Part shown: in pieces, positions 38,932 through 50,800 of the stretch
Position numbering within the stretch: the stretch's first letter is position 1
How the letters are laid out: each line of letters opens with the position of its first letter
DNA from: Riptortus pedestris
Lineage: Eukaryota > Arthropoda > Insecta > Hemiptera > Alydidae
Length of the DNA: 64,000 bases
Direction of reading: 5' to 3'
NCBI GenBank assembly: GCA_019009955.1
Contig: CM032228.1
Span: forward strand, 98,150,501-98,214,500
Translations under genes and position numbers: made by a program
Notes under the pieces: model-generated
What the model was told of the DNA's origin: nothing
The model's input: the letters and a program-made list of their open reading frames with translations, nothing else
The model's database searches: none

Positions 38932-40174
38932 TACAACACCAACAGGAAGGAGATGTGGTAAATATGAATCTTCAGTCGTCCTAATTCTATCGGTAGGAGT
39001 GTTACTAGGTCTAGTAGGACTGGAACGTAAATGGTTTAATAACCACCTAATGTAATAACCTCGATAGGATTATATATGTCCGCACTGAAAAATATGTCTA
39101 GAACATCTCTTCTCTTCACCCATCATTTTGAACATTATTATAAGCCACCTAACTTTAGTAAAATTTAATCCAGCTGTTATAACTATAATTAATCAGCTTT
39201 AGCTAGGTCAAGGGATCCATAATATTGTATTTGAAGACGCCATATTGGGGCAATAGCTTGGCCCAAAGGTGCTGAAGTCCTTTATAACTCGGTTCTTGAG
39301 GCACTAAGAAGTAGAATCAGTCACTATCCCGAAAGGCAGGGTACTGATCGACAATTCTCTGTAAATATGACCCCCCCCCAAATCATCAGCGGCTTAGCGC
39401 ATTACTAAGATTATACATAACTAGGTGTGGAGAAGAAAAGGAAATACCTCACTCCACATCATACGGACACCCTGCTGTTCGAATGTTGAAGCCCATATCA
39501 ATTTCTTCTCTGAGATTAGTTCAGTTTTATCCAAATAATATTTCTCCCACAGAAAACATTCCAAGGTTTTCTGACGTTCAACTTTTTGTAACTCGAAACG
39601 AAGTAATATTTTTTTAAAAGTAGTTTTTCAATATATAAAAATGTGCTTTAATTGTTATTTTAATAGCCGAAGCTATTCCTATTAAATTCCATTGCGAAGT
39701 TTTTTCATCCAAACCCAAGTAATTTTTATTTTTTTTTAAAACAAAATAACTTTATTTTGCTTCACATAATATTATAAGTTCCCACGAACAGATTTAACGT
39801 TTTGAGTAATATAGCATTTCTTAAGGAGACAAAAAAGAGCCATTAAATCATGCTCATACGTCAGGATTATCTTTTATTTTGTTTATTGGTCGTATATAAT
39901 ATCGTTATATTATATATTGTGACCCTAAAACATTTTATTTTAAAATATCATACTCTCATAATTATAGGTCAGTAGGCTTTCATTTTCTTACTGTTTGATG
40001 AACAGTTTGCCGTCAGTATTGATATTATTAAACTGTATAAATATATTTTTGTATTTTTTTTTATTATTATATTTTAATTCTAATGCATGAAAAATGAAAA
40101 ACTAATGTTTCCTAGACAAAAAGACAGGAAGAATAACTATCTTAACAAAATCACACTCTCACTCTCCCTCTCTT
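38932..40174. other. No recognised feature
   Basis: 39.1-39.5 kb is moderately complex without a readable frame. 39.6-40.1 kb is AT-rich with homopolymer runs. Confidence 0.4.
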
Positions 40175-40232
40175 TATATGTATATACATGTATGTATGTA
40201 TGTATATATGTACGCATATATATATGTTTGTA

Positions 40233-40263
<31 letters not shown>

Positions 40264-40282
40264 ATGTCTGTATATATATATA
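40175..40282. repeat. Compound (TATG)/(TA)/(TG) microsatellite
   Basis: Interleaved TATG, TATA and TGTG repeats, preceded by a CTCTCTCC tract. The open frames on both strands are artefacts. Confidence 0.93.
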
Positions 40283-41163
40283 AAACGGTATAGTTAATAC
40301 AATCACTTATGTATCTATTAGTATTTACAAAATAATTAAACTGCGGCATATATTTTTTATATTATTCTTATTGTTCAATTTCTTTTTTGAAAGGGCTGTT
40401 TGAGGGAAGTGATCAGGACTGTGTGGCCATTTATAACCTCCATCATGTGTTATCTAATAGTGTCATATTAACAATCTCAATTGGTGCCTTTAAGAGAGAC
40501 GTATCACATTTTTGGCCGACCATAGACAATGGTTAATTGTGAAAGCCTGACTCTTCAATCTAAGCAAATATAACTAACGAGTGAATGATTAGAATATTAC
40601 ACAATATTAATTGGGGTAAGGATTAATTAAATTTATCATAAATATTAAACACTAACTGGAAATTGTCAAAATTGAATTACACAACTGACAGTGACGAATA
40701 CTAAATTTAAATGATTTTTTTTTACAATATGCCGCCATAGTTCTTGTCGGAGTTGACCTGTCAAACAGCTTCACTATTGCTGTACTGACCATTGCTGTAT
40801 GCCTTTGACTTACGAAACGCCAACCAATGAAATGGTCATACATTCGTATCCTTTTGCTGACAGCGGCGTTCATGTTATGCTCCAACCGACGATGAAAGTT
40901 TTAGTGGCTTCTACGAAATAGTTTTAATCAGATTTGAGCCTATTCGAATGCTGTTTTACCCGAATAACGAATAAAAGATAATTTTTTATTATTAAAAAAC
41001 CGTGGATATTGAATTACCCGTTATCCGAAAAAGCAGAAATCACCTATTAGGCATATGGCAATCTCTCATCAATTAATCTTTTATATACAAGTAATAAATA
41101 TACCCTACATAAAATAAAACTGCTGGTAAAAATTACTAGAAATTGATGACTCACACTTCCAAT
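40283..41163. other. No recognised feature
   Basis: The 77-codon minus-strand frame at 40652-40885 has no recognised motif. Otherwise AT-rich. Confidence 0.4.
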
Positions 41164-41252
41164 TTTAGCAGATTTCCCTTAAAGGAAATCAGCTATTGAG
41201 GTCGTACTCATGACGCTATTTTCAAAAATTTTCTTCAAATGTCCATCGATCC

Positions 41253-41345
<93 letters not shown>

Positions 41346-41781
41346 CTATTAACGCTCTAGCGGTCGCAATTTTTGCTTGATCGTTACCTAACTCGATATT
41401 TAAACGTTTTATGTAAAAAGAAAAATCAAGTTCGTTAATGGCTGAAATCGGACAAGTGAGAGGGGGGATTATCGAAAAATCTCCGTTACTATACGTCAGA
41501 TCGAAAAATTGTATAGAACCAATCTTATTGCAAATTAAATTTACTATTAATATTGTTATATACATTTATTCTCTATCTTGAATATTAACCGAGATTTGTG
41601 CATTTCTATTATGTGTGTGTACGTAATGAACGAGATGGGATCGGCTAACTTCGGTTCTAGTAGTAGCAAAAGCTAGTTCGGCCGTTTCAGTAACTGTTTG
41701 GCTTTCGTGAAATTTCTATATTGTAAAACTTCATGTGGGAAATCTGATTAGTTTACGCGACCCCTGCGTGACCGACTTTTT
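41164..41781 (-). mobile_element. Helitron-like family A, copy 9 (complete)
   Basis: Complete inverted copy of about 618 bp. The plus strand begins TTTAGCAGATTTCCCTTAAA (hairpin 41171-41190 with one mismatch) and TCAGCTATTGAGGTCGTACT. It then carries a large (CA)(TA)(TG) tract, TATTAACGCTCTAGCGGTCG, GTTAATGGCTGAAATCGGAC and AACCAATCTTATTGCAAATT. It ends GTAAAACTTCATGTGGGAAA, ATCTGATTAG, ACCCCTGCGTGACCGACTTT. The 128-codon minus-strand frame across it is an artefact of the repeat. Confidence 0.88.
41257..41344. repeat. Self-complementary (CA)n(TA)n(TG)n microsatellite
   Basis: About 20 CA repeats, eight or nine TA repeats and about 14 TG repeats in a row. CA and TG arms are reverse complements, so the tract can fold into one long hairpin. 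It sits at the inner microsatellite position of family A. Confidence 0.95.
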
Positions 41782-43508
41782 CTTTTCTCATCTGCTCTGA
41801 CAAATAAATCTTATCAGTTGAATACAATTTTTATCCGGTGAATGAAAGTTATATTCGTTGAATAAAAGTTTTATTCTGGTACAAAGTTGTATCCGGAGAA
41901 TGAAAAATTATCAGCCAGATATAAATTTATTTATCAGATGATATTTACCGATCAAATAAAATTTTCATCAGATGGATAAAAATAAAAAAAAAATATTTAG
42001 ACGTATTTTTTATAAAGATAAAGGATAACAGAAATTATTTGTTAATATTTTCAAAAATTAATGAATAACCTCGTTTAACCGTCATCCATTATCAAAAATA
42101 ATGTTTGTTCCACTTTGGTTTTAATATATGGTTATAACACCGGGTTTAATATTATATTATAAAACAGGGTTTAAAATATACGTAAAGAGACGATACCGTT
42201 TATTTTGACGTGGTATGTGGGTTTGCATCCATAATCGGCGTATGATTAAAAAAAAATGCTTATCTTATAGAAGTTCAAAGGCGCCAGGAACTATAGAAAA
42301 GATCTTTTGATATTAATTTTATAATTCTGAAGTTTCCTTTAATATCTGCATATTGTGATGTAGTTCCTTCCTTTCATGGGCTTCTTGTAGGCATAAACTG
42401 ACATTTTATTTTTAAACTGAATAATTGTTAATAATTTTTTTAACAGAAACCAACCAATTCTAGTTGATAGTTGATATTGTCGTTTCAGTTAATATAGGGT
42501 ATTTAGTTTACTTGTTACTTGAATTCAGAAAATTCCATGGATAACTCTTACCTTTTCTTTGGATTTATACAGACCTTTTGAAAAGTTGTATTGTTCTCAT
42601 TTAAATCTCACATATTTAATTTTAGATTTTCGTAGTGTCTATTACTGTGATTCGTCTTCTGATATGGAAGATTATTGAGTCTTGTAATTTTTATCTTAAA
42701 CTGTATTCTCAATCTAAAATAATTACGGATTAAAAGGATGGGAATTTATTTATGAACAGAAGTGACTGAAGGAGCGTTATATGATCTTGAAAGATCAGTA
42801 AAATTGTACATATTTTTTTTTGTTAATATAGTAGATCTTTATTCCTCCTACACCAATAAGCATTCGTATTTCAATAGTATTAAAACTAGAGAATTTATTT
42901 AGTTTTAAATTTGATTAGTTTTACCAAGCTATATCAATACTGAAAGTGATTACTATAAGTACTAAAACCAATGTACAATTAATATACATAATATCAACAT
43001 TAAGTCATAGATGACCGGCTTAGATCTTCTAACATAACTCGTAATATTGATTACTTCAGTCTTACATGGTAACCAGAATATAAAAGCATGAAAGACATAA
43101 AATACTGGACTAGTTATGAATTTCACATGCCAATATTCCAATTCTAAATCAATAAACTTATAAACTATATTTGGCATATCTTTATAAAATAAATATTTTG
43201 AACTATTTAGATATTTACACTATGCACATGGTAACTATAAGATTAGAGAAGAAGAAAAATCGGTGATTTCAATAATTCTCCCTTTACAGTTACTTATTTA
43301 CATTTTAAACACTTCCTATTATTAAAATATTCTGGAGTAATTCCTAAAAAATCGAGAATCGGTTCTTAACACTTGGATTTGGAATACCATAAACCAAAAA
43401 TATTTGCAGCCCTCTCCATCAGTTATAATATCTAAAATATTTGCTTTTTATATAAATATATTAAAACGATCCACAAATATATTTAAAAGTTTATAAAACC
43501 TTAGCATT
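41782..43508. other. AT-rich DNA downstream of the transporter gene
   Basis: Begins with irregular TTTATC(C/A)G(G/T)TGAATGAAAGTT-type repeats (41815-41960), a degenerate minisatellite with a period of roughly 25-30 bp. The rest has no recognised feature. Confidence 0.45.
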
Positions 43509-43514
43509 TTTATT
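43509..43514 (-). promoter_or_regulatory. Candidate polyadenylation signal AATAAA
   Basis: Minus-strand AATAAA about 122 bp beyond the transporter stop codon and the first exact match downstream of it. The position is reasonable for a short 3' UTR, but in such AT-rich DNA the motif also occurs by chance. Confidence 0.45.
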
Positions 43515-43635
43515 TAGTTCAGAATAACTCAGGTACTTGGTTTTCTTAATTATTGCTGCTAATGCAGCCTTTTCCACGAATATTTTCCTTAATTAAAGAC
43601 TTCTTTAGCATTCATCAAAGTAATAAGAGGCTTTT

Positions 43636-44957
43636 CTAAACGCCGTCAAAGCTTTCTCCGTTAAGCCGCTTAAGTATATTCTGGAGAGGGATACCTTTTG
43701 TTTCTGGCACAAGGCTCCAAGTAAAGAAAAACCCAGCATAACAAAATATCGAGAAAAACCAGAAACAACCATAAAGCTGAGTAAAGTAAATGAGCAAGGG
43801 GAAGATTTTAACGCTAACAAAAGCAAAAAATGTTCCCCATAGAATAATGGTGGAGGCAGCTAATCCGCGGATCTCCAGGGGAAGTGTTTCACACATGAGA
43901 ACGTATGGTAAAGGCCCTGCGCCCAAAGCGTATGTCAGAACATGTGTGGAGAGCGCGACAACAGGAACCCATGAGAAGGTACCTACATCGAAACCTTGCT
44001 CTTCGAAGTAAAAGAAGCTGCCGATACTTGATAAAGAAAGTCCCATAAACATGTAGGAAATCAACAGCAGTATCTTCCTACCCGTACGTTCTACAATTAT
44101 TGAACTGATGAAGGACGCAAGGAGCTGGAAAACGCCTACAATTATTGTCGACCTGTCCGGAGATATCGAACTTCCTGATTTCTCAAATATATATGAAGTG
44201 TATGAAAGAATTGCCAATATACCACAGAACTGTTGCCATGTGAATAGTCCAATACTTATTAGCATTCCTTTCCTCTTTCCAGGGGTGTTAAATAGTTGTG
44301 AATAAGTAATTTCATCTTCATTCTTCTTGTACGAAAATTCTATCATTTCTTCTTGCATACATCTGAAATCTCCGCCTCTGAGCCAAAGGAGTGTCACTTC
44401 GGATTCTGATCTCCTATTATTCCTCCAAAGATAAACAGGTGATTCTGGCATCCAAAAATACAGTGAGAAAAATAATATGGGGAGTGAGAAAAACACATAG
44501 TTAAGTAACTCGTACTCCAACACCGCTCCCAAAAGATAGGAAAGAACGACTCCCCCATTGACTGATAAGACGACAAAGGAGCCGAGGGTCCCCCTGATTG
44601 TATCCTGAGCTATTTCACCGATGTACAGGGGTGCCAGGATCAAGGAACCGGAACCACCTAGGCCGTTCAGGAACCTGCCGACGAGAAGCAATGAAGGACT
44701 GTTTGTAAATGCTGTTAATCCCCATCCGAACATGAAGGATAGGGCAACGCTGTAGCTTGCTTTCTTTCTACCGCAGCTATCAGCAATCCTACTCCAGATG
44801 AATGTCCCACTAATCCCTCCAATGAAAATCAATGATGCAAGCCACGAGACCTGGTCTTCGGTCAGCTCGCCCACTGGGCTCATGTTGCTCTGCAGTAGTG
44901 GCTGGACAGGAGATATCCAGCCCAAACAGGTACCAAACATCAGTGGTAGAATTGAAA
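43636..44957 (-). CDS. Facilitated trehalose/sugar transporter, Tret1-like (MFS), large terminal exon; 5' partial
   Basis: This is a plasma-membrane sugar facilitator of the major facilitator superfamily. In insects, relatives move trehalose or hexoses down their gradient between haemolymph and tissues; the exact substrate cannot be told here. Numbering from the first internal Met (44940), the 434-residue frame shows RIADSCGRKK (51-60, loop 2-3), GRFLNGLGG and PLYIGEIA (88-111, signature 2), PESPVYL (165-171, end of helix 6), QQFCG (236-240, helix 7), VERTGRK (283-289, loop 8-9), GAGPLPY...ETLP (340-354, helix 10) and PETKG (412-416, C-terminal). Helices 2 to 12 are visible. The frame stays open above this Met (SILPL) to a splice acceptor, so Met1 is internal and the N-terminal tail plus the start of helix 1 lie in an upstream exon not found. 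No frameshift or internal stop, so it is probably functional. The stop is TAG at 43638-43636. Confidence 0.93.
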
Positions 44958-44972
44958 CTGAAAGAAAAATAT
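44958..44972 (-). other. 3' splice site before the transporter exon
   Basis: The minus strand reads AATATTTTTCTTTCAG immediately before the exon: a T/C-rich tract and AG at 44959-44958, with a possible branch point (TTAAT) a few bases upstream. The exon starts with two bases that complete a split codon (phase 2), then TCA-ATT-CTA-CCA-CTG before the internal ATG. Conserved transporter sequence begins right here, which supports the junction. Confidence 0.75.
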
Positions 44973-45940
44973 TAAGTAAGTAACAAATCCAAAAGGAAAC
45001 TAGGTTATATATACTTACTTAGAATTAAGATGTTGCGAGCATCTACAGCTGAGCTTAACCAGCTTTTTTTTTAACTCTATGATTTTTAAGTTCAAAGGTA
45101 AATGAATTACTCCTGAATGAATTGCATAAGAAAAGTTCTGTACTAGTGAATGTGTTAGAAGTGCATTGACTTACAGATCATAGCAATTTGGACCACCCCC
45201 CAGCATAAAATAACTAAGAATGTTTATAATATTAAACCTTTTTTTTACTATTATATAACCTCAATTACTTTTCTTTATTTAATTATTTTATAGTATCTAC
45301 ATTTATTGAGGAAATCATATTTCTACCATCTTGTCATTTTCAAGTCTGACAGCTAAGGAATTTGATATACTTCCTTATTCTATATAAATAGTTTATATAA
45401 TATTATCAATTTCTTTTGAACTTAAAAAAAATATGTCGTTACTATATTTTTAAATAATCACAGAAATATTCACGTTTGTCTAAATTTGACCATTTAGATT
45501 GCAGGGCATAATCCATTCAACAAAAACATGTCTTCATCATACTGTCATAGAGAACAATATTCTCTGACTATTATTCTCTCTATGATCATGCGTTTAATTT
45601 TAAAACATAATTCCCCAAGTTGGAGCCACGTAAACAATTTAATTGTTTTAAACTTTATTGATAGGAATTGATGGATGAGGCCTGTTTATTCTACACCTAT
45701 TTCTATACTACTGTAATTAGTGGCCTATGTAAATAGGAATTGAAATTTAAGCTGGACATGCGATGTTTAGTGGCTCAGTTTCTCTAACTGAATATTAGAT
45801 GAGCATGATTGAGGTTTACTGAGCTGATGAAACTAAATAAATAAATAAAACCTTGGCTAATATTGGAGTTAGAGAAGAAATACAAAGAACAAAAATTGAA
45901 GAATAGTAATTGATTAACAAAGTCGGTTATATTATTATAT
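44973..45940. other. Probably intron of the transporter gene
   Basis: Lies directly upstream of the splice acceptor. AT-rich, with no recognisable exon. A GTAAGTATAT sequence on the minus strand near 45018 resembles a donor but has no identifiable coding exon before it. Confidence 0.45.
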
Positions 45941-46244
45941 ATGGCACTTTTAATAAGTGGATATTTCGATTTCTTTATTTTGTTCCTTTTCTAAAACCCC
46001 TCCTACCAAGATTTCAACCTTTAATAAAATTAATCTTTGGTTTTGCTTGAATCGACTTTGATACGATCAAATAAAATCTGTGACATCGCGTCAATCTGAC
46101 TATTATATATAGGTATAAATTTATACATTTATAGACTAATTTTTGTCATCTTCTAAATAGAAAGGATTGATAGACATTTGGTGAAATATTTTGAAACCAC
46201 GTCATTAGTTATATTTTCCTTAAGGGATTATATTTACTGCTAAA
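45941..46244 (+). mobile_element. Helitron-like family A, diverged 3' part
   Basis: Recognisable blocks: AAACCCCTCCTACCAAGATT, TCGACTTTGATACGATCAAA, TTTTTGTCATCTTCTAAATA, GATTGATAGACATTTGGTGA, then TTTTCCTTAAGGGATTATAT and ACTGCTAAA, a degraded hairpin with the family terminus at 46244. The other end is missing. Confidence 0.6.
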
Positions 46245-47118
46245 ATTAGAGAACTATAACTAAACTCTGTATTTCTTGAGCTGTAATATGATATAGAAGT
46301 TTGAATCTTCAAAATTTTAACTGTATAAATGAAAACCAAGGGTTGATAATTAACTTTAACTCCATGTCAATTTAAACTCTCACATCGTGAAATTTAACTT
46401 CTAACTATAAGGAGGTAATAGACGCTAAAGAAATCTTTCATTTTCAATAAATATAACAAGGAGAGAGAATAATTTCCAGTACAATTTATACATAAGTTAT
46501 AAACCTATTTATAATTCATTATTATTATAAATGAGAAGTGTGCGTATCGCTTCCTTATAGATGTATATCATGGTTTTATTGAAATATGAAGAATTATTAT
46601 AAATAGCATTAATGTTTTGAATATCTTTCAATATCTCTGATAAAAATACATTATAAGTGTGGCTTTATAACCCAAACACTTGATTGTAACAGCCAAAATC
46701 GCCAACGAGTTATTGCTTCTCAAATAAAAGCGTTAGTGCCCTCCCAGATGTATATTTAACAGCTTAGCTGTATACTTGTAAGGGGTCTTTTATTCAACAT
46801 GACAGTTGTAAGGGGAATATAAGTTGTATTTTGTATTTCATTGTCAGGGTACTCAGTAGATCGACGGATCTAGCGTGCTCTGAAAGCGATTTAATGAACT
46901 AAATGTCCCTCTACGTGGGGGTCGAACCTGCTCCTATTCTTACATTCAGCTTACTGATGGTATTACTAGATATAACCACGCTTACTGCCTGTATGTACAT
47001 ATGTATGTGTATATATATATATATATATAAATCAACTCAAATTTCTAAATGTACGTTCAAAATCGAAAGATATGTTGGGGTAAGAATAAAAATGACCATA
47101 GATAATGGAGGGCTTCCT
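46245..47118. other. No recognised feature
   Basis: AT-rich with a short (TA)n tract near 47010-47028. The 74-codon plus-strand frame at 46903-47127 crosses the tract and is not convincing. Confidence 0.4.
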
Positions 47119-47165
47119 TATAATTAAATTCATCAGATACAATGAATCTGATGAATTTAATTATA
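47119..47165. repeat. Perfect 20-bp stem hairpin with 7-nt loop
   Basis: ATAATTAAATTCATCAGAT (47120-47138) and its exact inverse ATCTGATGAATTTAATTAT (47146-47164) are separated by ACAATGA, and a further T-A pair closes the base. It could be a decayed inverted-repeat element, a small hairpin RNA precursor or chance palindrome expansion. The base of the stem does not extend, which is short for an animal miRNA precursor. Confidence 0.85.
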
Positions 47166-47559
47166 CATCCCTGTATAACAGGGGAAATAATCATCTATAA
47201 ACTCACTGAGAAAATAGCTGGTCAAATGTGGGTTCTTGAAGATATTTTCGTCATGACTAAAGTTAAAATACTAATGTGATTTACTACCAATCATGTCTTT
47301 GAGAATATTAATTAATTAAAGTTCATTTATATACAATCATCATTCAATGATTAAGGATAATATGAAATGAGACCTCCTCCTCCTTTGGAAGAACCCGCAC
47401 TAGTAATATCTGACTTAGTTAAACGTCTTACATTGTATAATACAAAAAGGTTCCGCTATTCTCGAAGTAAATAAGAAGTTAAAGGAAAATTATTAATTCT
47501 ATAAATATCTTTGTTTGCTTATTAAGATTTATAACTAGTTTATCATTTGTCTTTTTCTT

Positions 47560-47847
47560 TTAGCTAACAAGAAAGTGCATATAAATCTATTTACGAATAA
47601 ACAGAATTCCAATGCCAAGGTCGATAAAAGTAAACTAAGGAAGTTTTATGTTGGCCATGTGCTATTTGATAATACAATGACTCAATTGAGTTTGAATATG
47701 TTGAATGGCATGTGTGCATTAATTAAACGAAGTCATGACTCACTTTTAAAAAGGAATATTTTGAGACATGCATCAGCAATTCTCTCCTTCCTCCTCACCA
47801 CGTATTGTACATATCATGCACCTCCTTCAACATCAGGAGACAATTAA
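47560..47847 (+). CDS. Unknown open frame behind a splice-acceptor-like site
   Basis: A T/C-rich run ending TTTTAG (47564) is followed by an open frame of about 93 codons to a TAA near 47847. It contains KSKLRKFYVGHVLFDNTM and MLNGMCALIKRSHDSLLKR, with no recognised domain. A terminal exon on the plus strand is possible, but the composition is AT-rich and no partner exon was found, so chance is the simpler reading. Confidence 0.15.
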   Translation, partial: LANKKVHINLFTNKQNSNAKVDKSKLRKFYVGHVLFDNTMTQLSLNMLNGMCALIKRSHDSLLKRNILRHASAILSFLLTTYCTYHAPPSTSGDN

Positions 47848-50800
47848 ACGTACAATGCACCATAATTGTTAAAACATTACCCACATATCGTCAAAACTAT
47901 TTTTTTGTCAATAAATATACTTTTTTGATACATAAAAATTCCGAAAAAACTAATTAGGCGAATACATACCATTCGCTGAACAGCTTAAGTATTGAATGTG
48001 GAATTTGGAGGGACTTTGTCTATTTCTCTGTTTTAAATTTGATGGCGTTTACAGTCATTTTATCATGTTGCATGTATGAATTTTTGGTAGAATATATGAC
48101 AACTTAACAATGACGATAAGTGACAAACACTGGTAGCTTTTTATTAATATCTTGGTCATTAATGGTGACAGAAAATTGAGGTTTTCCACATATGTATTTC
48201 AATGACCTAAAATGGTTATTAAATTAAATTTAATACCACAAATTAAGCTGCGGTGACTAATCAACTCAACATACGGGTGGTTGTAAAAAGAGTGGCAATC
48301 CAGTTAAATAGAATTCCTCCCCCAGATCAAGAATATATTGATTATTAATTTGTGAGTACTGGGTAAGCGGTAGTCTTGAAGCACAGCAGGCTGTTTTATG
48401 CAGTTTTTTTTTTTTTGGTTCTTTGACGAACGATATTGCTTACTGAAATAAATAAAACAATTACAGTGAACTTGGCAAATGTTTTTCATCCTATTCTGGT
48501 TTTTTGTTTGTGACCAACAAAAAAGAAGTAATCAGTTGATGTGAAACTAAATAAAAAGAAGAACAAATATTTTTGACAGTACTTGTGCTAGTGATGCTAT
48601 CACTGTTAAAGTCATTAATAATAGGGCAGCAGTTGACGTGGGCACATTATTATACTAATTAAGGGCTCACTATCCTTAATCTTTTAATGCAAAAATTAAA
48701 GTTATGGATGGCATTTTTACAGAACTGGAGCTGTAACGGAGCCTTTGTGAAATTAAATTTTTTATATAAATGGTTTTGCTAATGAACAATATGATTAGGA
48801 CGAGCAATTATCACATATTTTATTTTTTAAATGGGTAAATGTTAAAAAAAAATCTTTTCGAAAAAAGAAGGACAACAGACCTCTTATTTTGAGTCTATGC
48901 CATTGAATAATTAGTTAATTAATTCTTCAATTTGAATTTCTTTCCTAAACACTTTTACGTTCAGTCTATAATAAAAGTAGGTCATACACTTCCCGTTATG
49001 TGAATATGTCGAAATGGTTGTCTGTCTAGTGTTGGAAGCTTTCTATGAAATAACTCACAGCATCATTCTCTTACATGACCTATTATGATGGAGTCATTAA
49101 ATGGAACGGGAACTCATTAATAGGGTTCAAATCTTGATGCACTTAATTATTCTATAGACAATGGACTTAAGACTATCTATGCTAAGAAGCGAACTCCTGC
49201 ATGGGGCTTTCCTATGGTACAAGCTGATTTCACCCCATGAAAGACAAAGAGACATACAGGCAGATAGGCCACACAAACCTTTAGACATAATAACGAACAT
49301 AGTATGGCCAACAGTGTAAAAACAGTCACAAAACCATAAAATAACAAAAAATGTACAGGATAAAAACCAATAGAAAATTTAAAAAGTAGTCAAAGAATAA
49401 AAATAAAAACCATAAATGTTTGTCATAAAGATAAACTATCTAAATTAAGAATAAACAAATTACTTAGTAAAAAACCTATATTTACATATCACAATGGGGT
49501 ACTTTAACTTATTTTATATTATCGGCATTCTAATAAAGTGTATAATAACTAGTCGATGGAGCTTATATTCATTCCCGTTGAGTTTCGATGCGTAAGTAAA
49601 CTTTAGACTAATTGATAGCAAAAATATCAATGAATCAAGCTTTATATTCTATTTCAATGACAAAAATAGAAAGATTAAATTTTGACATTTGACGATATAT
49701 ATTTATTATATTTTGCGACTATCGGGGAAACATTAAAACTTTCTATCATTCATCAAAGTAACAAGTGTTTAATATTATTAAACATTAAATTTATTTAAGG
49801 GCATCTGCTATACAAGTTCCTATTGATTTTACAGTTTTTGGCAAATAGCTTTCACTTGACTACTTTGATTTCTTAAGCTTTCTTTGTGTACTCGTACCGT
49901 ATAGTTTCGGAATAATTAGATTCATAAAACTATATGTAGGTGGAATAGAGTTTAGCAGCTGGGTACAGTGGTTTGTGTGATTGGAGCGGAAATGACAGAC
50001 CCCATTATAAATACCATCTGTGGGCACCTGTTGCCAACTGGATTGACGGAGCATTAGTGATTCACCCAATCTCATCTCATTATCCTTGAGTTTAGTAAAG
50101 ATTTTTAGAAGCATAAACCCAGTTTTCCATAGTTATAATATAGTGCTACAAAAATGAAATGAATAGTGATGCATTAATCGAGGGTTGTAATCGTCTAAAA
50201 AAATCAAGCCGTCAGATTGTTCGGGAAGACATCATAATCATTTAATAATTGGAAAATCGGCATTCGGCAAAATCAGGAATACCCATTATGTCTATTTCCA
50301 GTGTTGCTATTTACACTACCAGAGAGGACCGTTCTTGGTCAATTTAAGTCATAATCCATTATTTAACTCTAAGGAGCATTTCTCCAGAGAAACTTGTTTT
50401 TCAAATCATAAAAATAACAACACCGGTTTTTGGTCACATAAGAACTTTTGAGTTCCGGTAGATGACAAAAAATACTTCCTAAAAGGTACAATTTAAAATG
50501 TTGGTTAACCTATCGAATTTATTTGTAAAAATACTGTGGATAATATTTGTAGTGTAAAGGAATAAGGTTAACATTTTAGAGGATCGTATTCCTGTCATCC
50601 TAGTATCCTATTCCTACTAAATAATTTATATCTAATAGAACCAAACTATTTCTTTTAAAATGCATGAATCTTTCTCGTAATTATAATTATAATTATGGAA
50701 TGGATCCATAGCTAAAGGACGGATAAGGGACCAGGTATTTGTGTCTAAAGACCATTTTACTATCGTTTAAAAAGCCCCTGGACTTCGTCGACACTAAAGC

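Noticed and set aside
41179..41565. 128-codon minus-strand ORF
   Set aside because: It is made of family A sequence plus Thr-His/Cys-Val runs from the CA/TG microsatellite.
43790..44011. Plus-strand ORFs over the transporter
   Set aside because: They are antisense shadows of the conserved minus-strand coding exon.
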